A stretch of DNA of 59,574 nucleotides from Mycobacterium sp. E183 (GTDB lineage: Bacteria > Actinomycetota > Actinomycetes > Mycobacteriales > Mycobacteriaceae), in assembly GCF_001667735.1 (NCBI RefSeq), contig NZ_LZJN01000072.1, positions 1 to 59,574 on the forward strand, written 5' to 3'. Position numbers and translations under genes: made by a program. Each line of letters opens with the position of its first letter. Position 1 is the first letter of the stretch. Positions 25,893 through 33,772 of the stretch are shown here, piece after piece. Below the pieces are notes generated by a model that had not been told where the DNA came from, did no database searches, and saw nothing but the letters and a program-made list of their open reading frames with translations.

Positions 25893-27800
25893 CAGTTCCG
25901 GCCGGTCGATCGAGCTCTGCTGCACCGCCTCGCCCGGCGCGGCGCCCAGCAAGATCCGCTTGATCGGGATCTCCAGCCGCTTGCCGGTCAGCGTGCGCGG
26001 GATCCCGGGAACCGCCAGGATGTCGTCGGGCACGTGGCGCGGGGAGGCGTGCTGACGGATGGCCGCGACGATCCTGGACCGCAACCCCTCGTCGAGTTCG
26101 GCGCCGTCGGCCAGGGCCACGAACAGCGGCATCCAGTAGCCGCCGTCGTCCTGCTCGACGCCGACCACCAGGCAGTCGCCCACCTCGGGCATGCCCTCCA
26201 CCGCGGTGTAGATCTCGGCGCTGCCCATCCGCACGCCCATCCGGTTCAGGGTTGCGTCCGAACGGCCGTGCACCACAACGGATCCCCGGTCGGTGATGGT
26301 GATCCAGTCGCCGTGACACCACACGCCCGGATACTTCTCGAAATAGGCTGCGCGGTAGCGGCTGCCATCGTCGTCGTTCCAGAAGAAGACCGGCATCGAG
26401 GGCATCGGCTCGGTGATCACCAGCTCGCCCTCCTCGCCGATCACCGGATGGTTTGCGCCGGACCAGGCTTCGATGGCCGCGCCCAGGCAGATGCACGACA
26501 GCTCGCCGGCGACCACGGGCAGGATCGCGCAGCCGCCGATGAAGGCGGTGCAGACGTCGGTGCCGCCGCTCATCGAGATCACCGGCACCGACCGGCCGAG
26601 TCCCTCGTGCACCCAACGGAATCCGGACGCGGGCAGGGGCGAGCCGGTGGAGCCCACGGCGCGCAGCCCGTCCAGCGGGTACGTCGCCCCCGGCTTGAGC
26701 CCCTTCTTGGCGCAGGCCAGCAGGTAGCCCGCGCCGGCGCCGAGCACGTTGACACCGCTCTCGGCGGCGACCCGCCACAGCCCGTCGGTGCCCAAATGCG
26801 TTGGGCTGCCGTCGTAGAGCACGATCGTGGTGTCGACCAGCAGCCCCGACAGCAGCAGGTTCCACATCATCCAGCTGGTCGACGAGTACCACAGGAAGCG
26901 CTCGCCGGCGTGCAGGTCCAGTTGCAGGCTCAGGTATTTCAGGTGCTCGATCACCGTGCCGCCGTGACCGTGCACGATGCCCTTGGGCTTACCGGTGGTG
27001 CCGGACGAGAACATCACCCACAGCGGATGCGCGAACGGCACGGCCGCGATCTCCAGCTCGGCGTCGGATGCCACCGCCATCGCCCACGCGACGGTGTCGC
27101 CGTCGCTCGCCAGCCCGAGCCGCGGCACCACCACGGTGGCGCGCAGGCTGGGCATCGCCCGCCGGATCGTGTCCAGCTCCGCGCGCCGGTCGATGCGCTT
27201 GCCGTCGTACACCGACCCGTCGGTGGCCACCAGCACGACCGGCTCCACCTGGCCCAGCCGGGCGATCACGCCGTCGACGGCCACGTCCTGGTTGCACACC
27301 GCCCAGATGGCGCCGACGCTGGCGGCGGCCAGGGCGGCGACGGCCGCCTCGCCGACGTTGGGCAGGTAGCCGACGACGGCGTCCCCGGGCCGCACGCCGA
27401 GGCCACGCAGGTACGCCGCGAACGCGCCGGTCTCGCGGCGCAGCCGCGCCCACGACCACTCGCACGCGCCGTCCTCGCCCACGACGATCATCGCCGGGCG
27501 CTCGTCGGTGGCGTGCCGGAAGATCTCGGTGGCGTAGTTGAGCGTGGCGCCGGGGAACCACTCGGCGCCCGGCATGGAACGGTTGCCCAGCACCGCGCGC
27601 GGCGGGCTGCTCGCCTGGATGCCGAAGTAGTGCCACACGGCATCCCAGAACCACTCGATGTCGTCCACGGACTTGCGCAGCAGCGCGGGGTAGTCGCCGA
27701 AGCGGCCGCGGCCCGTCTCCGCGAGCCACGCCATGAAGTGGGTGAGGTTTGCTTGGGCCAGCGTCGCCTCGTCGGGAATCCAGCTGCCGGGCTCGGTCAT
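25851..27800 (-). CDS. Acetoacetate-CoA ligase (acetoacetyl-CoA synthetase)
   Basis: A 649-residue ANL-superfamily ligase that activates acetoacetate (or a close 3-oxo/branched acid) to its CoA ester with ATP. The N-terminal cap WFWDAVWHYFGIQASSPP and PGAEWFPGATLNYATEIF is the ACS/AACS type. The ATP loop is MFSSGTTGKPKGIVHGHGG; next come YSSTSWMMWNLLLSGL and ISMSGGTDVCTAFIGGC, where acetoacetyl-CoA synthetases have this GGTD form instead of YGxTE. GDWITITDRG and GRSDATLNRMGVRMG are the hinge and C-terminal domain, and LTGKRLEIPIKRI carries the adenylation lysine. Its start overlaps the GH76-like gene stop as ATGA. It suggests salvage of ketone bodies into acetyl-CoA. Confidence 0.9.
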   Translation of the reverse strand: MTEPGSWIPDEATLAQANLTHFMAWLAETGRGRFGDYPALLRKSVDDIEWFWDAVWHYFGIQASSPPRAVLGNRSMPGAEWFPGATLNYATEIFRHATDERPAMIVVGEDGACEWSWARLRRETGAFAAYLRGLGVRPGDAVVGYLPNVGEAAVAALAAASVGAIWAVCNQDVAVDGVIARLGQVEPVVLVATDGSVYDGKRIDRRAELDTIRRAMPSLRATVVVPRLGLASDGDTVAWAMAVASDAELEIAAVPFAHPLWVMFSSGTTGKPKGIVHGHGGTVIEHLKYLSLQLDLHAGERFLWYSSTSWMMWNLLLSGLLVDTTIVLYDGSPTHLGTDGLWRVAAESGVNVLGAGAGYLLACAKKGLKPGATYPLDGLRAVGSTGSPLPASGFRWVHEGLGRSVPVISMSGGTDVCTAFIGGCAILPVVAGELSCICLGAAIEAWSGANHPVIGEEGELVITEPMPSMPVFFWNDDDGSRYRAAYFEKYPGVWCHGDWITITDRGSVVVHGRSDATLNRMGVRMGSAEIYTAVEGMPEVGDCLVVGVEQDDGGYWMPLFVALADGAELDEGLRSRIVAAIRQHASPRHVPDDILAVPGIPRTLTGKRLEIPIKRILLGAAPGEAVQQSSIDRPELLDAFVAYRRSRVS

Positions 27801-28918
27801 GTCGCGCTCCCTGCCGTCACGGCGGTGACGTTACAGGCGGCCTCCATCAGCATCCAGCCCGACAGCTGCACCGACAGATCCCGCTCGGCGACCTCGGAAC
27901 TGTTCACCGCACCCTCGACGAACTGCGCCTCCCCGCCCTCCGCGCCGGGCAGCTGGGCGTCGCGGTCCCAGAACGGGCCGAACAGCGGCAGCCCGTCGAC
28001 CGTTTGCCGGTAGTCCCAGGCCGACTTCGCGCTGGCCAGCACGATCCGCCGGGCGGTGTCGCGGGCCGCGGCGTCGTCCGCCGAGTCCCCCGGCAGCGTG
28101 GTGGCGACCAGCGCCAGGTATCGGGCGGTGATGCCGGAGAACAGTCCCCCGTCCCCGCCGCCGGCCCCGGTCAGCACGCCCGTCGGGGCCATGTGGTCGG
28201 CGACGGCCGCGACCAGCCGATGCACCCGCGGGGCGTGCCGGTCGTCATGGGTGCGCGCCGCGAGTTCCGTTTCCAGGCCGAGCACCACGCCCTGGCAATA
28301 GGTGTACTGGGCGCGGACCAGGGAGCCGGCCTTGATGCCGTCGAACACCAGGTGCGTCTCCGGGTCGATCAGGGTCTCGTTGATCCAGTCGGCCATCTGC
28401 TGGGCGCGCCGCATCTTCTCGCCGTAGCGGGCCAGGAAGATTCCCGCCGGGCCGTTGGCGGGGGCGTTGAAGAACTGGTCCTGCTTGCGCCACGGGATGC
28501 CGCCGCCGTCCTCGGGCACCCACGCGTTCAGGAACTGGTCGGCGAGCTTGGGCAGCGCGCGGTGGCGCTCGACCCCGGCTATCCGGGCGGCGCGTTCCAA
28601 AGCCAGCGCCAGCCAGGCCATGTCGTCGTAGTAGCTGTTGGTCCAGCGAAAGTTGTTGCGCAGCCGGTGGGAACGGACCTGCCGGTTGATCCTGGTGTGC
28701 CGCTCGGGCCGCGGGTCGCGCAGCTGCGCGTCGACCAGACAATCCAGCAGGTGCGCCTGCCACCAGTAGTGCCAGGTGCCGAATATCCGGTCACGGCGCG
28801 TCGACGGCCAGGCCACCACGCCCAGCTGCGTTGCGGGCAGGCCCCAGAGGCGCTTGAGGTGCCGTTGCGTGACGGCGGCCTCGGAGCTGGCCGCGCGGTT
28901 GACCCACAGCTGATCCAT
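27797..28918 (-). CDS. GH76-like (alpha-1,6-mannanase-like) protein, Rv0365c-like
   Basis: A 373-residue alpha/alpha-barrel-like protein. The family-76 glycoside-hydrolase catalytic pair is visible as NSYYDDMAWLALALERA (adjacent Asp residues). Other fitting segments are DGGGIPWRKQDQFFNAP, GPAGIFLARYGE, ADWINETLIDPETHLVFDGI and YTYCQGVVLGLETELA. It has no signal peptide, which is unusual for a mannan-degrading enzyme and suggests a cytoplasmic substrate or a changed role. It probably corresponds to M. tuberculosis Rv0365c. The stop overlaps the acetoacetyl-CoA synthetase start by 4 bases, an unexpected pairing of a glycosidase fold with a ketone-body enzyme. It is divergent from eutB, 28 bases away. 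Confidence 0.82.
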   Translation of the reverse strand: MDQLWVNRAASSEAAVTQRHLKRLWGLPATQLGVVAWPSTRRDRIFGTWHYWWQAHLLDCLVDAQLRDPRPERHTRINRQVRSHRLRNNFRWTNSYYDDMAWLALALERAARIAGVERHRALPKLADQFLNAWVPEDGGGIPWRKQDQFFNAPANGPAGIFLARYGEKMRRAQQMADWINETLIDPETHLVFDGIKAGSLVRAQYTYCQGVVLGLETELAARTHDDRHAPRVHRLVAAVADHMAPTGVLTGAGGGDGGLFSGITARYLALVATTLPGDSADDAAARDTARRIVLASAKSAWDYRQTVDGLPLFGPFWDRDAQLPGAEGGEAQFVEGAVNSSEVAERDLSVQLSGWMLMEAACNVTAVTAGSAT

Positions 28919-28935
28919 ACTCCCCGATCCTGCCT

Positions 28936-28941
28936 CATACT
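28936..28941 (+). promoter_or_regulatory. Candidate -10 box of eutBC, leaderless
   Basis: CATACT fits the mycobacterial A-n-n-n-T -10 pattern. It ends 5 bases before the eutB ATG, and no ribosome-binding site is present, so transcription probably begins at or next to the start codon. Confidence 0.45.
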
Positions 28942-28946
28942 GATAT

Positions 28947-30353
28947 ATGCGCTACCGGCAAACCATTTCGGGGACCACGCACACCTTCGACGGGCTGGTC
29001 GACGTGATGGCCAAGGCGACGCCGCTGCGCTCCGGCGACCAGCTGGCGGGGTGCGCCGCCGGCTCCGACGCCGAACGGGCCGCGGCCGCGTGGGTGCTGG
29101 CCGACATTCCGCTGGCGACGTTCCTCACCGACGTGCTGGTGCCGTACGAGACCGACGAGGTCACCCGCCTCATCATCGACGGCCACGACCGCGACGCATT
29201 CGGCCCGATCGCCGGCTTGACCGTGGGCGGCTTCCGCGACTGGCTGCTGGACGCCGCGTCCCGCGGCGACGGCGCGGCGCGCATCGCCGCCGTCTCCCCG
29301 GGGCTGACGCCGGAAATGGTTGCCGCGGTGTCGAAGATCATGCGCAATCAGGATTTGATCCTGGTGGCCGCCGCGGCGACGGCGACCGCGGCATTCCGCA
29401 CCACCATCGGGCTGCCGGGCACGCTGGCCACCCGGCTGCAACCGAACCATCCCACCGACGACCCGCGCGGGATCGCCGCGGCGCTGCTCGACGGGCTGCT
29501 GATGGGCTGCGGCGACGCGGTGATCGGCGTCAACCCGGCGACCGACTCGCCGCGCGCGGCGTCCGACCTGCTGCACCTGCTCGACGACATCCGGCAGCGG
29601 TTCGCGATCCCGGTGCAGTCGTGCGTGCTGTGCCACGTCACGACCACGATTGAGCTGATCGAGCGGGGCGCGCCCGTCGACCTGGTGTTCCAGTCGATCG
29701 CCGGCACCGAGGGCGCCAACGCCTCGTTCGGCACCTCGATTCCGATGCTGCTGGAGGCCAACGAGGCCGCCCGGTCGCTGAACCGCGGGACCGTCGGCGA
29801 CAACGTCATGTACCTCGAGACCGGGCAGGGCGCGGCGCTGTCGGCGGGGGCCCACCTCGGCGTGGGGAACAAACCGGTCGATCAGCAGACGCTCGAGGCG
29901 CGGGCCTACGCGGTGGCCCGGGCGCTGCAGCCGCTGCTGATCGACACCGTGGTCGGCTTCATCGGGCCGGAGTACCTCTACGACGGCAAGCAGATCATCC
30001 GCGCCGGCCTGGAGGACAACTTCTGCGGGAAACTGCTCGGCCTGCCGATGGGCGTCGACGTCTGCTACACCAACCACGCCGAGGCCGATCAGGACGACAT
30101 GGACACGCTGCTCACCCTGCTCGGCGTGGCGGGCACCGCGTTCGTCATCACCGTTCCCGGCGCCGACGACATCATGCTGGGTTACCAGAGCCTGTCCTTT
30201 CACGACGCGCTGTACGTGCGAAAAGCGTTGGGGCTGCGGCCCGCTCCCGAATTCGAGGCGTGGCTGGCCGGCCTCGGCATGGCCGACGCCGACGGCCGGA
30301 TCCTGCCCGTCGACCCCGCGACGTCGCCGCTGCGCGCGCTGGCAGCCGGCTGA
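28947..30353 (+). CDS. eutB: Ethanolamine ammonia-lyase large subunit
   Basis: EutB with EutC forms the adenosylcobalamin-dependent enzyme that converts ethanolamine to acetaldehyde and ammonia. The 468-residue protein covers the whole large subunit: MAKATPLRSGDQLAGCAA at the N-terminus, VGGFRDWLLD, GDAVIGVNPATDSP, VLCHVTTTIELIERGAPVDL, FQSIAGTEGANASFG (substrate pocket Glu), MYLETGQGAALS and GVDVCYTNHAEADQDDMD; the late GYQSLSFHDALYVRKALGL also fits. It is followed by eutC with a 1-base overlap. No eutA reactivase, eutH permease or microcompartment shell gene lies nearby. M. tuberculosis lacks this pair at the same place. Confidence 0.95.
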   Translation: MRYRQTISGTTHTFDGLVDVMAKATPLRSGDQLAGCAAGSDAERAAAAWVLADIPLATFLTDVLVPYETDEVTRLIIDGHDRDAFGPIAGLTVGGFRDWLLDAASRGDGAARIAAVSPGLTPEMVAAVSKIMRNQDLILVAAAATATAAFRTTIGLPGTLATRLQPNHPTDDPRGIAAALLDGLLMGCGDAVIGVNPATDSPRAASDLLHLLDDIRQRFAIPVQSCVLCHVTTTIELIERGAPVDLVFQSIAGTEGANASFGTSIPMLLEANEAARSLNRGTVGDNVMYLETGQGAALSAGAHLGVGNKPVDQQTLEARAYAVARALQPLLIDTVVGFIGPEYLYDGKQIIRAGLEDNFCGKLLGLPMGVDVCYTNHAEADQDDMDTLLTLLGVAGTAFVITVPGADDIMLGYQSLSFHDALYVRKALGLRPAPEFEAWLAGLGMADADGRILPVDPATSPLRALAAG

Positions 30354-31171
30354 TGACCGACCCGGAACCCCCGGACGTCTGGGCCCCGCTGCGGGCGACC
30401 ACGCAGGCGCGGATCGGCCTCGGGCGGGCGGGAGATTCGCTGCCGACCCGGCGCGTCCTGGAGTTTCGGGCAGCGCACGCCGCGGCACGCGACGCCGTGC
30501 ACGACCCGCTCGACGTCGACCGCCTCGTCCAGCGGCTCCGCGGCGTCGGCATCGGCGAGCCGCTACAGGTGCACAGCCGGGCCACCTCCCGCGGCGAATA
30601 CCTGCGCCGGCCCGACCTCGGCCGCAGCCCGGCGGACCTGTCGGATCTGCCGAACACCAAGGCGGACATCGGATTTGTGCTCGCCGACGGCCTCTCGCCC
30701 CGGGCGCTGACCGACCACGCCGCGGGCATGGTCGAGGCGCTGGTGCGCGCGTTCGACGGCCGGTACACGATCGCCCCGCCGGTGGTCGCCACCCAGGCCC
30801 GCGTCGCGCTCGGTGACCACATCGGTGCAGCCCTCGGTGTCACAACGGTTCTCGTCCTCATCGGAGAACGGCCGGGGCTGTCGGTCGCCGACAGCCTGGG
30901 CATCTATCTGACGCACCGGCCGGCGCCGGGGCGCACCGACGCCGACCGCAACTGCGTGTCCAACATCCATCCGCCCGACGGCCTGGACTACCCGGCGGCC
31001 GCGGCGGTCACCGCCGCGCTGGTCGCAGGCGCCCGCGAACTCGGCCGCTCGGGGGTCGCCCTCAAAGACACGACGCGAGCGGCGATCGGCAGTTCTAGCG
31101 CCTCCGGCCGAGCACCCAACCCAGCACCAGCGCGGCCAGCACGGCCAGCAGCACCGGGGCGTACCTCTTGA
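30353..31171 (+). CDS. eutC: Ethanolamine ammonia-lyase small subunit
   Basis: EutC is the small subunit that helps bind adenosylcobalamin. Typical segments are WAPLRATTQARIGLGRAGDS, VHSRATSRGEYLRRPDLGR, DIGFVLADGLSPRAL, LGVTTVLVLIGERPGLSVAD, YLTHRPAPGRTDADRNCVSN and the terminal RSGVALKD. ATG 30353 overlaps the eutB stop by one base (TGATG). The family normally ends soon after SGVALKD; here about 35 further residues rich in Pro and Ala follow, and these are encoded by sequence antisense to the C-terminal membrane anchor of coxG (77-base overlap). This extension is probably neutral run-on from loss of an earlier stop. Confidence 0.92.
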   Translation: MTDPEPPDVWAPLRATTQARIGLGRAGDSLPTRRVLEFRAAHAAARDAVHDPLDVDRLVQRLRGVGIGEPLQVHSRATSRGEYLRRPDLGRSPADLSDLPNTKADIGFVLADGLSPRALTDHAAGMVEALVRAFDGRYTIAPPVVATQARVALGDHIGAALGVTTVLVLIGERPGLSVADSLGIYLTHRPAPGRTDADRNCVSNIHPPDGLDYPAAAAVTAALVAGARELGRSGVALKDTTRAAIGSSSASGRAPNPAPARPARPAAPGRTS

Positions 31172-31733
31172 GCTGGTCGCCGCCGGCGAGGTCGAGCAGG
31201 TCGATGGGCTCGGGCTCGGCGGCGTGGCTTGGCTCCGGGGCGCGCCCGACCTGCGGGGGGCCCTCGGGTGTGGCCGGCGCGGCCACCGATTCCGCGACGA
31301 GCTTGGCTTCGAGCGACTCCACGAACTGGCCCAGCAGCTTTTCCGACACCTGCTGCAGCATGCCGCTGCCGAACTGGGCCAGCTTGCCGGCGATCTTCAG
31401 GTCGGTGTCGACGGTGACGCCGGTGCGATCGCCGTCCTCGTGGAGCTGGGCGGTGACCGTCGCCGCCGCGTTGCCGGTCCCGCGGGTCTCCTTGCCCTTG
31501 GCGTCGATCACCGCGCGGTATTGGCCGCGATCGTGCTCGACGAAGCGCACCTTGCCGCTGAACTCGCTGGTGACGGGGCCTACCTTCACCTTGACCTTAC
31601 CGAGGTAGTCGTCGCCCTCGTGGCCGGTCAGCGCGGCCCCGGGCATCAGCGGGATCACCTGCTCCAGGTCGCTCAGCACGTCCCAGGCCTCTTCGATGGG
31701 GGCACTGACGGTGAACTGGTTGGCGATCTTCAT
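31095..31733 (-). CDS. coxG: CoxG-like SRPBCC protein, CO-dehydrogenase-associated (Rv0369c-like)
   Basis: A CoxG/SRPBCC-domain protein with a C-terminal anchor. MKIANQFTVSAPIEEAWDVL, DLEQVIPLMPGAALTG, YLGKVKVKVGPVTSEFSGKV and GSGMLQQVSEKLLGQFVESL are hallmarks of CoxG, which in Oligotropha recruits carbon monoxide dehydrogenase to the membrane. An Ala/Pro-rich linker leads to one membrane helix, YAPVLLAVLAALVLGWVLG, ending RRR, so the domain faces the cytoplasm. The start is ATG 31733 (212 residues); the frame upstream is not plausible coding. It follows xdhC by 56 bases. Its likely client, CoxLMS, lies more than 20 kb away in this genome. Confidence 0.85.
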   Translation of the reverse strand: MKIANQFTVSAPIEEAWDVLSDLEQVIPLMPGAALTGHEGDDYLGKVKVKVGPVTSEFSGKVRFVEHDRGQYRAVIDAKGKETRGTGNAAATVTAQLHEDGDRTGVTVDTDLKIAGKLAQFGSGMLQQVSEKLLGQFVESLEAKLVAESVAAPATPEGPPQVGRAPEPSHAAEPEPIDLLDLAGGDQLKRYAPVLLAVLAALVLGWVLGRRR

Positions 31734-31789
31734 CCCGGGGTCCTCTCGTGTGCGGCGACGACGGCGTCGTGCACAGCCTACGGGCGGCA

Positions 31790-32932
31790 CTACGGAAGTA
31801 GAGTGGGGTCCCCCGCGTCATGGTGGATCCGCCCGCCGATCTCGGCCAGCGGGCGGCCCCCGCCGCCCCAGCGCTTGGCGATGATGTCGGCGGCGATCGA
31901 GACCGCGGTCTCCTCGGGGGTGCGCGCACCGAGGTCCAGCCCGATCGGGCTGGACAGCCGGCTCAGTTCGGCGCCGGTCAGCCCGGCGGCCTGGAGCCGG
32001 GTCATCCGGTCGTCATGCGTGCGGCGCGACCCCATCGCCCCGACGTAGCCGACCTCGGGCAGGCGCAGCGCCACCTCGAGCACCGGCACATCGAACTTCG
32101 GGTCGTGGGTCAGCACGCAGATCACCGTGTGCCGATCGACGGCGCCCGCCTCCGCCTGGGCCGTGAGGTAGCGGTGGGGCCAGTCGACGACGACCTCGTC
32201 GGCCGTCGGGAAGCGGGCCCGGGTGGCGAACACCGGGCGGGCATCGCACACGGTGACGCGGTAGCCGAGGAACGAGCCCTGCCGCGCCAGCGCGGCGGCG
32301 AAGTCGATCGCGCCGAAGATCAGCATCTGCGGCGGCGGCGCGAAGCTGGACACGAAGACCTCCATGCCGTCGCCGAGCCGCTGCCCGTCGGGCCCGTACA
32401 CGAGGACGTCGCTGCGGCCCAGCGCGAGCAGCCCGCGCGCGTCGTCGGCGACCGCGGCGTCGGTGCGCGCCGAGCCCAGCGAACCCGCCACGCCGTCGGG
32501 CCGGATGACGATCCGCCGGCCCACCCAGTCCGGGTCGGGGTGGGCGACGACGGTGGCGGTCGCCACCGCGCGACGCTCGGCGATGTCGTCGGCCACTGCG
32601 CCGAGCTCGGGAAACGACGCGCGCGAGACCGGTTCGACGAACACGTCGATGACGCCGCCGCACGTCAGGCCGATCGTGAACGCGTCGTCGTCGCTGACTC
32701 CGTAGCGCTCCAGCCGCGGCGCCCCGGTCTTCGCAGCCTCGGCGGCGAGGTCGTACACTGCGCCCTCCACGCAGCCGCCCGACACCGACCCGGTGACCGA
32801 GCCGTCCGGCGCGACCACCATCGCCGCCCCCGGCGGGCGCGGCGCGGACCGGAAGGTACGCACCACCGTGCCCAGCCCCGCAATATCGCCGGCACGCCAG
32901 ATCGACATCAGCTCGGCAATCACGTCACGCAC
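31790..32932 (-). CDS. XdhC/CoxI family molybdenum-enzyme maturation factor (Rv0376c-like)
   Basis: XdhC-type proteins bind molybdenum cofactor, help its sulfuration and insert it into molybdenum hydroxylases. The N-terminal XdhC_CoxI domain has TVVRTFRSAPRPPGAAMVV, GSVSGGCVEGAVYDLA and IGLTCGGVIDVFVEP. The C-terminal Rossmann domain has LIFGAIDFAAALARQGSFLG, VLTHDPKFDVPVLEVAL and YVGAMGSRRTHDDR, then LGARTPEETAVSIAADIIA. The frame is open through the terminator upstream; GTG 32932 gives MRDVIAELM, as in the M. tuberculosis protein, whereas GTG 32923 is better spaced from GAGAGG. With coxG it forms a two-gene unit cut off from coxLMS. Confidence 0.88.
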   Translation of the reverse strand: MRDVIAELMSIWRAGDIAGLGTVVRTFRSAPRPPGAAMVVAPDGSVTGSVSGGCVEGAVYDLAAEAAKTGAPRLERYGVSDDDAFTIGLTCGGVIDVFVEPVSRASFPELGAVADDIAERRAVATATVVAHPDPDWVGRRIVIRPDGVAGSLGSARTDAAVADDARGLLALGRSDVLVYGPDGQRLGDGMEVFVSSFAPPPQMLIFGAIDFAAALARQGSFLGYRVTVCDARPVFATRARFPTADEVVVDWPHRYLTAQAEAGAVDRHTVICVLTHDPKFDVPVLEVALRLPEVGYVGAMGSRRTHDDRMTRLQAAGLTGAELSRLSSPIGLDLGARTPEETAVSIAADIIAKRWGGGGRPLAEIGGRIHHDAGDPTLLP

Positions 32933-33038
32933 CCTCTCAACGTATGCGGACGGCCGCGAGCCCGGCTCAACTTGGGGTCTATTAGCCTCGGCTCGGCCGG
33001 GCGAGGTATCCCACGCCGTCGCGGGTGAACCCTTGGCT

Positions 33039-33097
33039 TCGAGTGTGCGCTGAGGGCGGCGACACGCCGAAAATCCCCGCCCTGAGCGCACATTCGA
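33039..33097. terminator. Long hairpin terminator, TRIT-like
   Basis: 21-base arms at 33039-33059 and 33077-33097 pair with one wobble and one mismatch. The left arm starts TCGAGTGTGCGCTGAGGGC. It lies downstream of the SpoU-type methyltransferase gene and upstream of xdhC, both minus strand, and so probably ends the ttfA-to-SpoU transcript. Confidence 0.8.
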
Positions 33098-33121
33098 TGC
33101 GCGAGCGGGAAAGCGACGCCG

Positions 33122-33772
33122 CTACCACGCGTCGGACAGGTCAGCGTGCTGCCGGACCCAGGCGTGCATCGCGATCCCGGCGGCCACCCCGGCATTGATG
33201 CTCCGCGTCGAGCCGAATTGGGCGATCGACACCGCCATCGCGGCGCCCGCGCGGATGTCGTCGGTGATGCCCGGGCCCTCCTGACCGAACACCAGCAGGC
33301 AGTCCCGCGGCAGCGCGGTCTCCTCGAGCCGCGTCGCGCCCGGGACGTTGTCCACCGCAACCACCGTCAGCCCGGCACCGGCGGCGAAGCCCAGCAGGTC
33401 GGCGGTGCTGTCGTGATGGCACAGCCGCTGATAGCGGTCGGTCACCATGGCGCCGCGGCGATTCCACCGCCGCCGGCCGACGATGTGCACGGTGTGCACC
33501 GCGAAGGCGTTGGCGGTGCGCACCACCGAGCCGATGTTGGCGTCGTGCCCGAAGTTCTCGATCGCCACGTGCAGGGGATGGCGGCGGCGGTCGATGTCGG
33601 CGATGATCGCCTCGCGCGTCCAGTACCGATAGGCGTCGACGACGTTGCGAGTGTCGCCCTCGCGCAACAGGACCGGGTCGTATCGCGGGTCGTCGGGCGG
33701 GTCGCCGGGCCACGGTCCCACCCCGGCGGCCGGTGCGGCCCATTCGGTCGGCCCGGGCCCCGGTTCGCTCAT
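33122..33772 (-). CDS. SpoU/TrmH family RNA 2'-O-methyltransferase (Rv0380c-like)
   Basis: A 216-residue SPOUT-class methyltransferase that transfers a methyl group from SAM to a ribose 2'-OH of tRNA or rRNA. The three SpoU motifs are present: motif 1 NFGHDANIGSVVRTANAF, motif 2 LLVFGQEGPGITDDI and motif 3 SINAGVAAGIAMHAW. The RNA target cannot be told. ATG 33772 overlaps the upstream lipoprotein stop as ATGA. It is the last gene before the hairpin at 33039-33097. M. tuberculosis Rv0380c is the syntenic match, here with a slightly longer N-terminus. Confidence 0.92.
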   Translation of the reverse strand: MSEPGPGPTEWAAPAAGVGPWPGDPPDDPRYDPVLLREGDTRNVVDAYRYWTREAIIADIDRRRHPLHVAIENFGHDANIGSVVRTANAFAVHTVHIVGRRRWNRRGAMVTDRYQRLCHHDSTADLLGFAAGAGLTVVAVDNVPGATRLEETALPRDCLLVFGQEGPGITDDIRAGAAMAVSIAQFGSTRSINAGVAAGIAMHAWVRQHADLSDAW

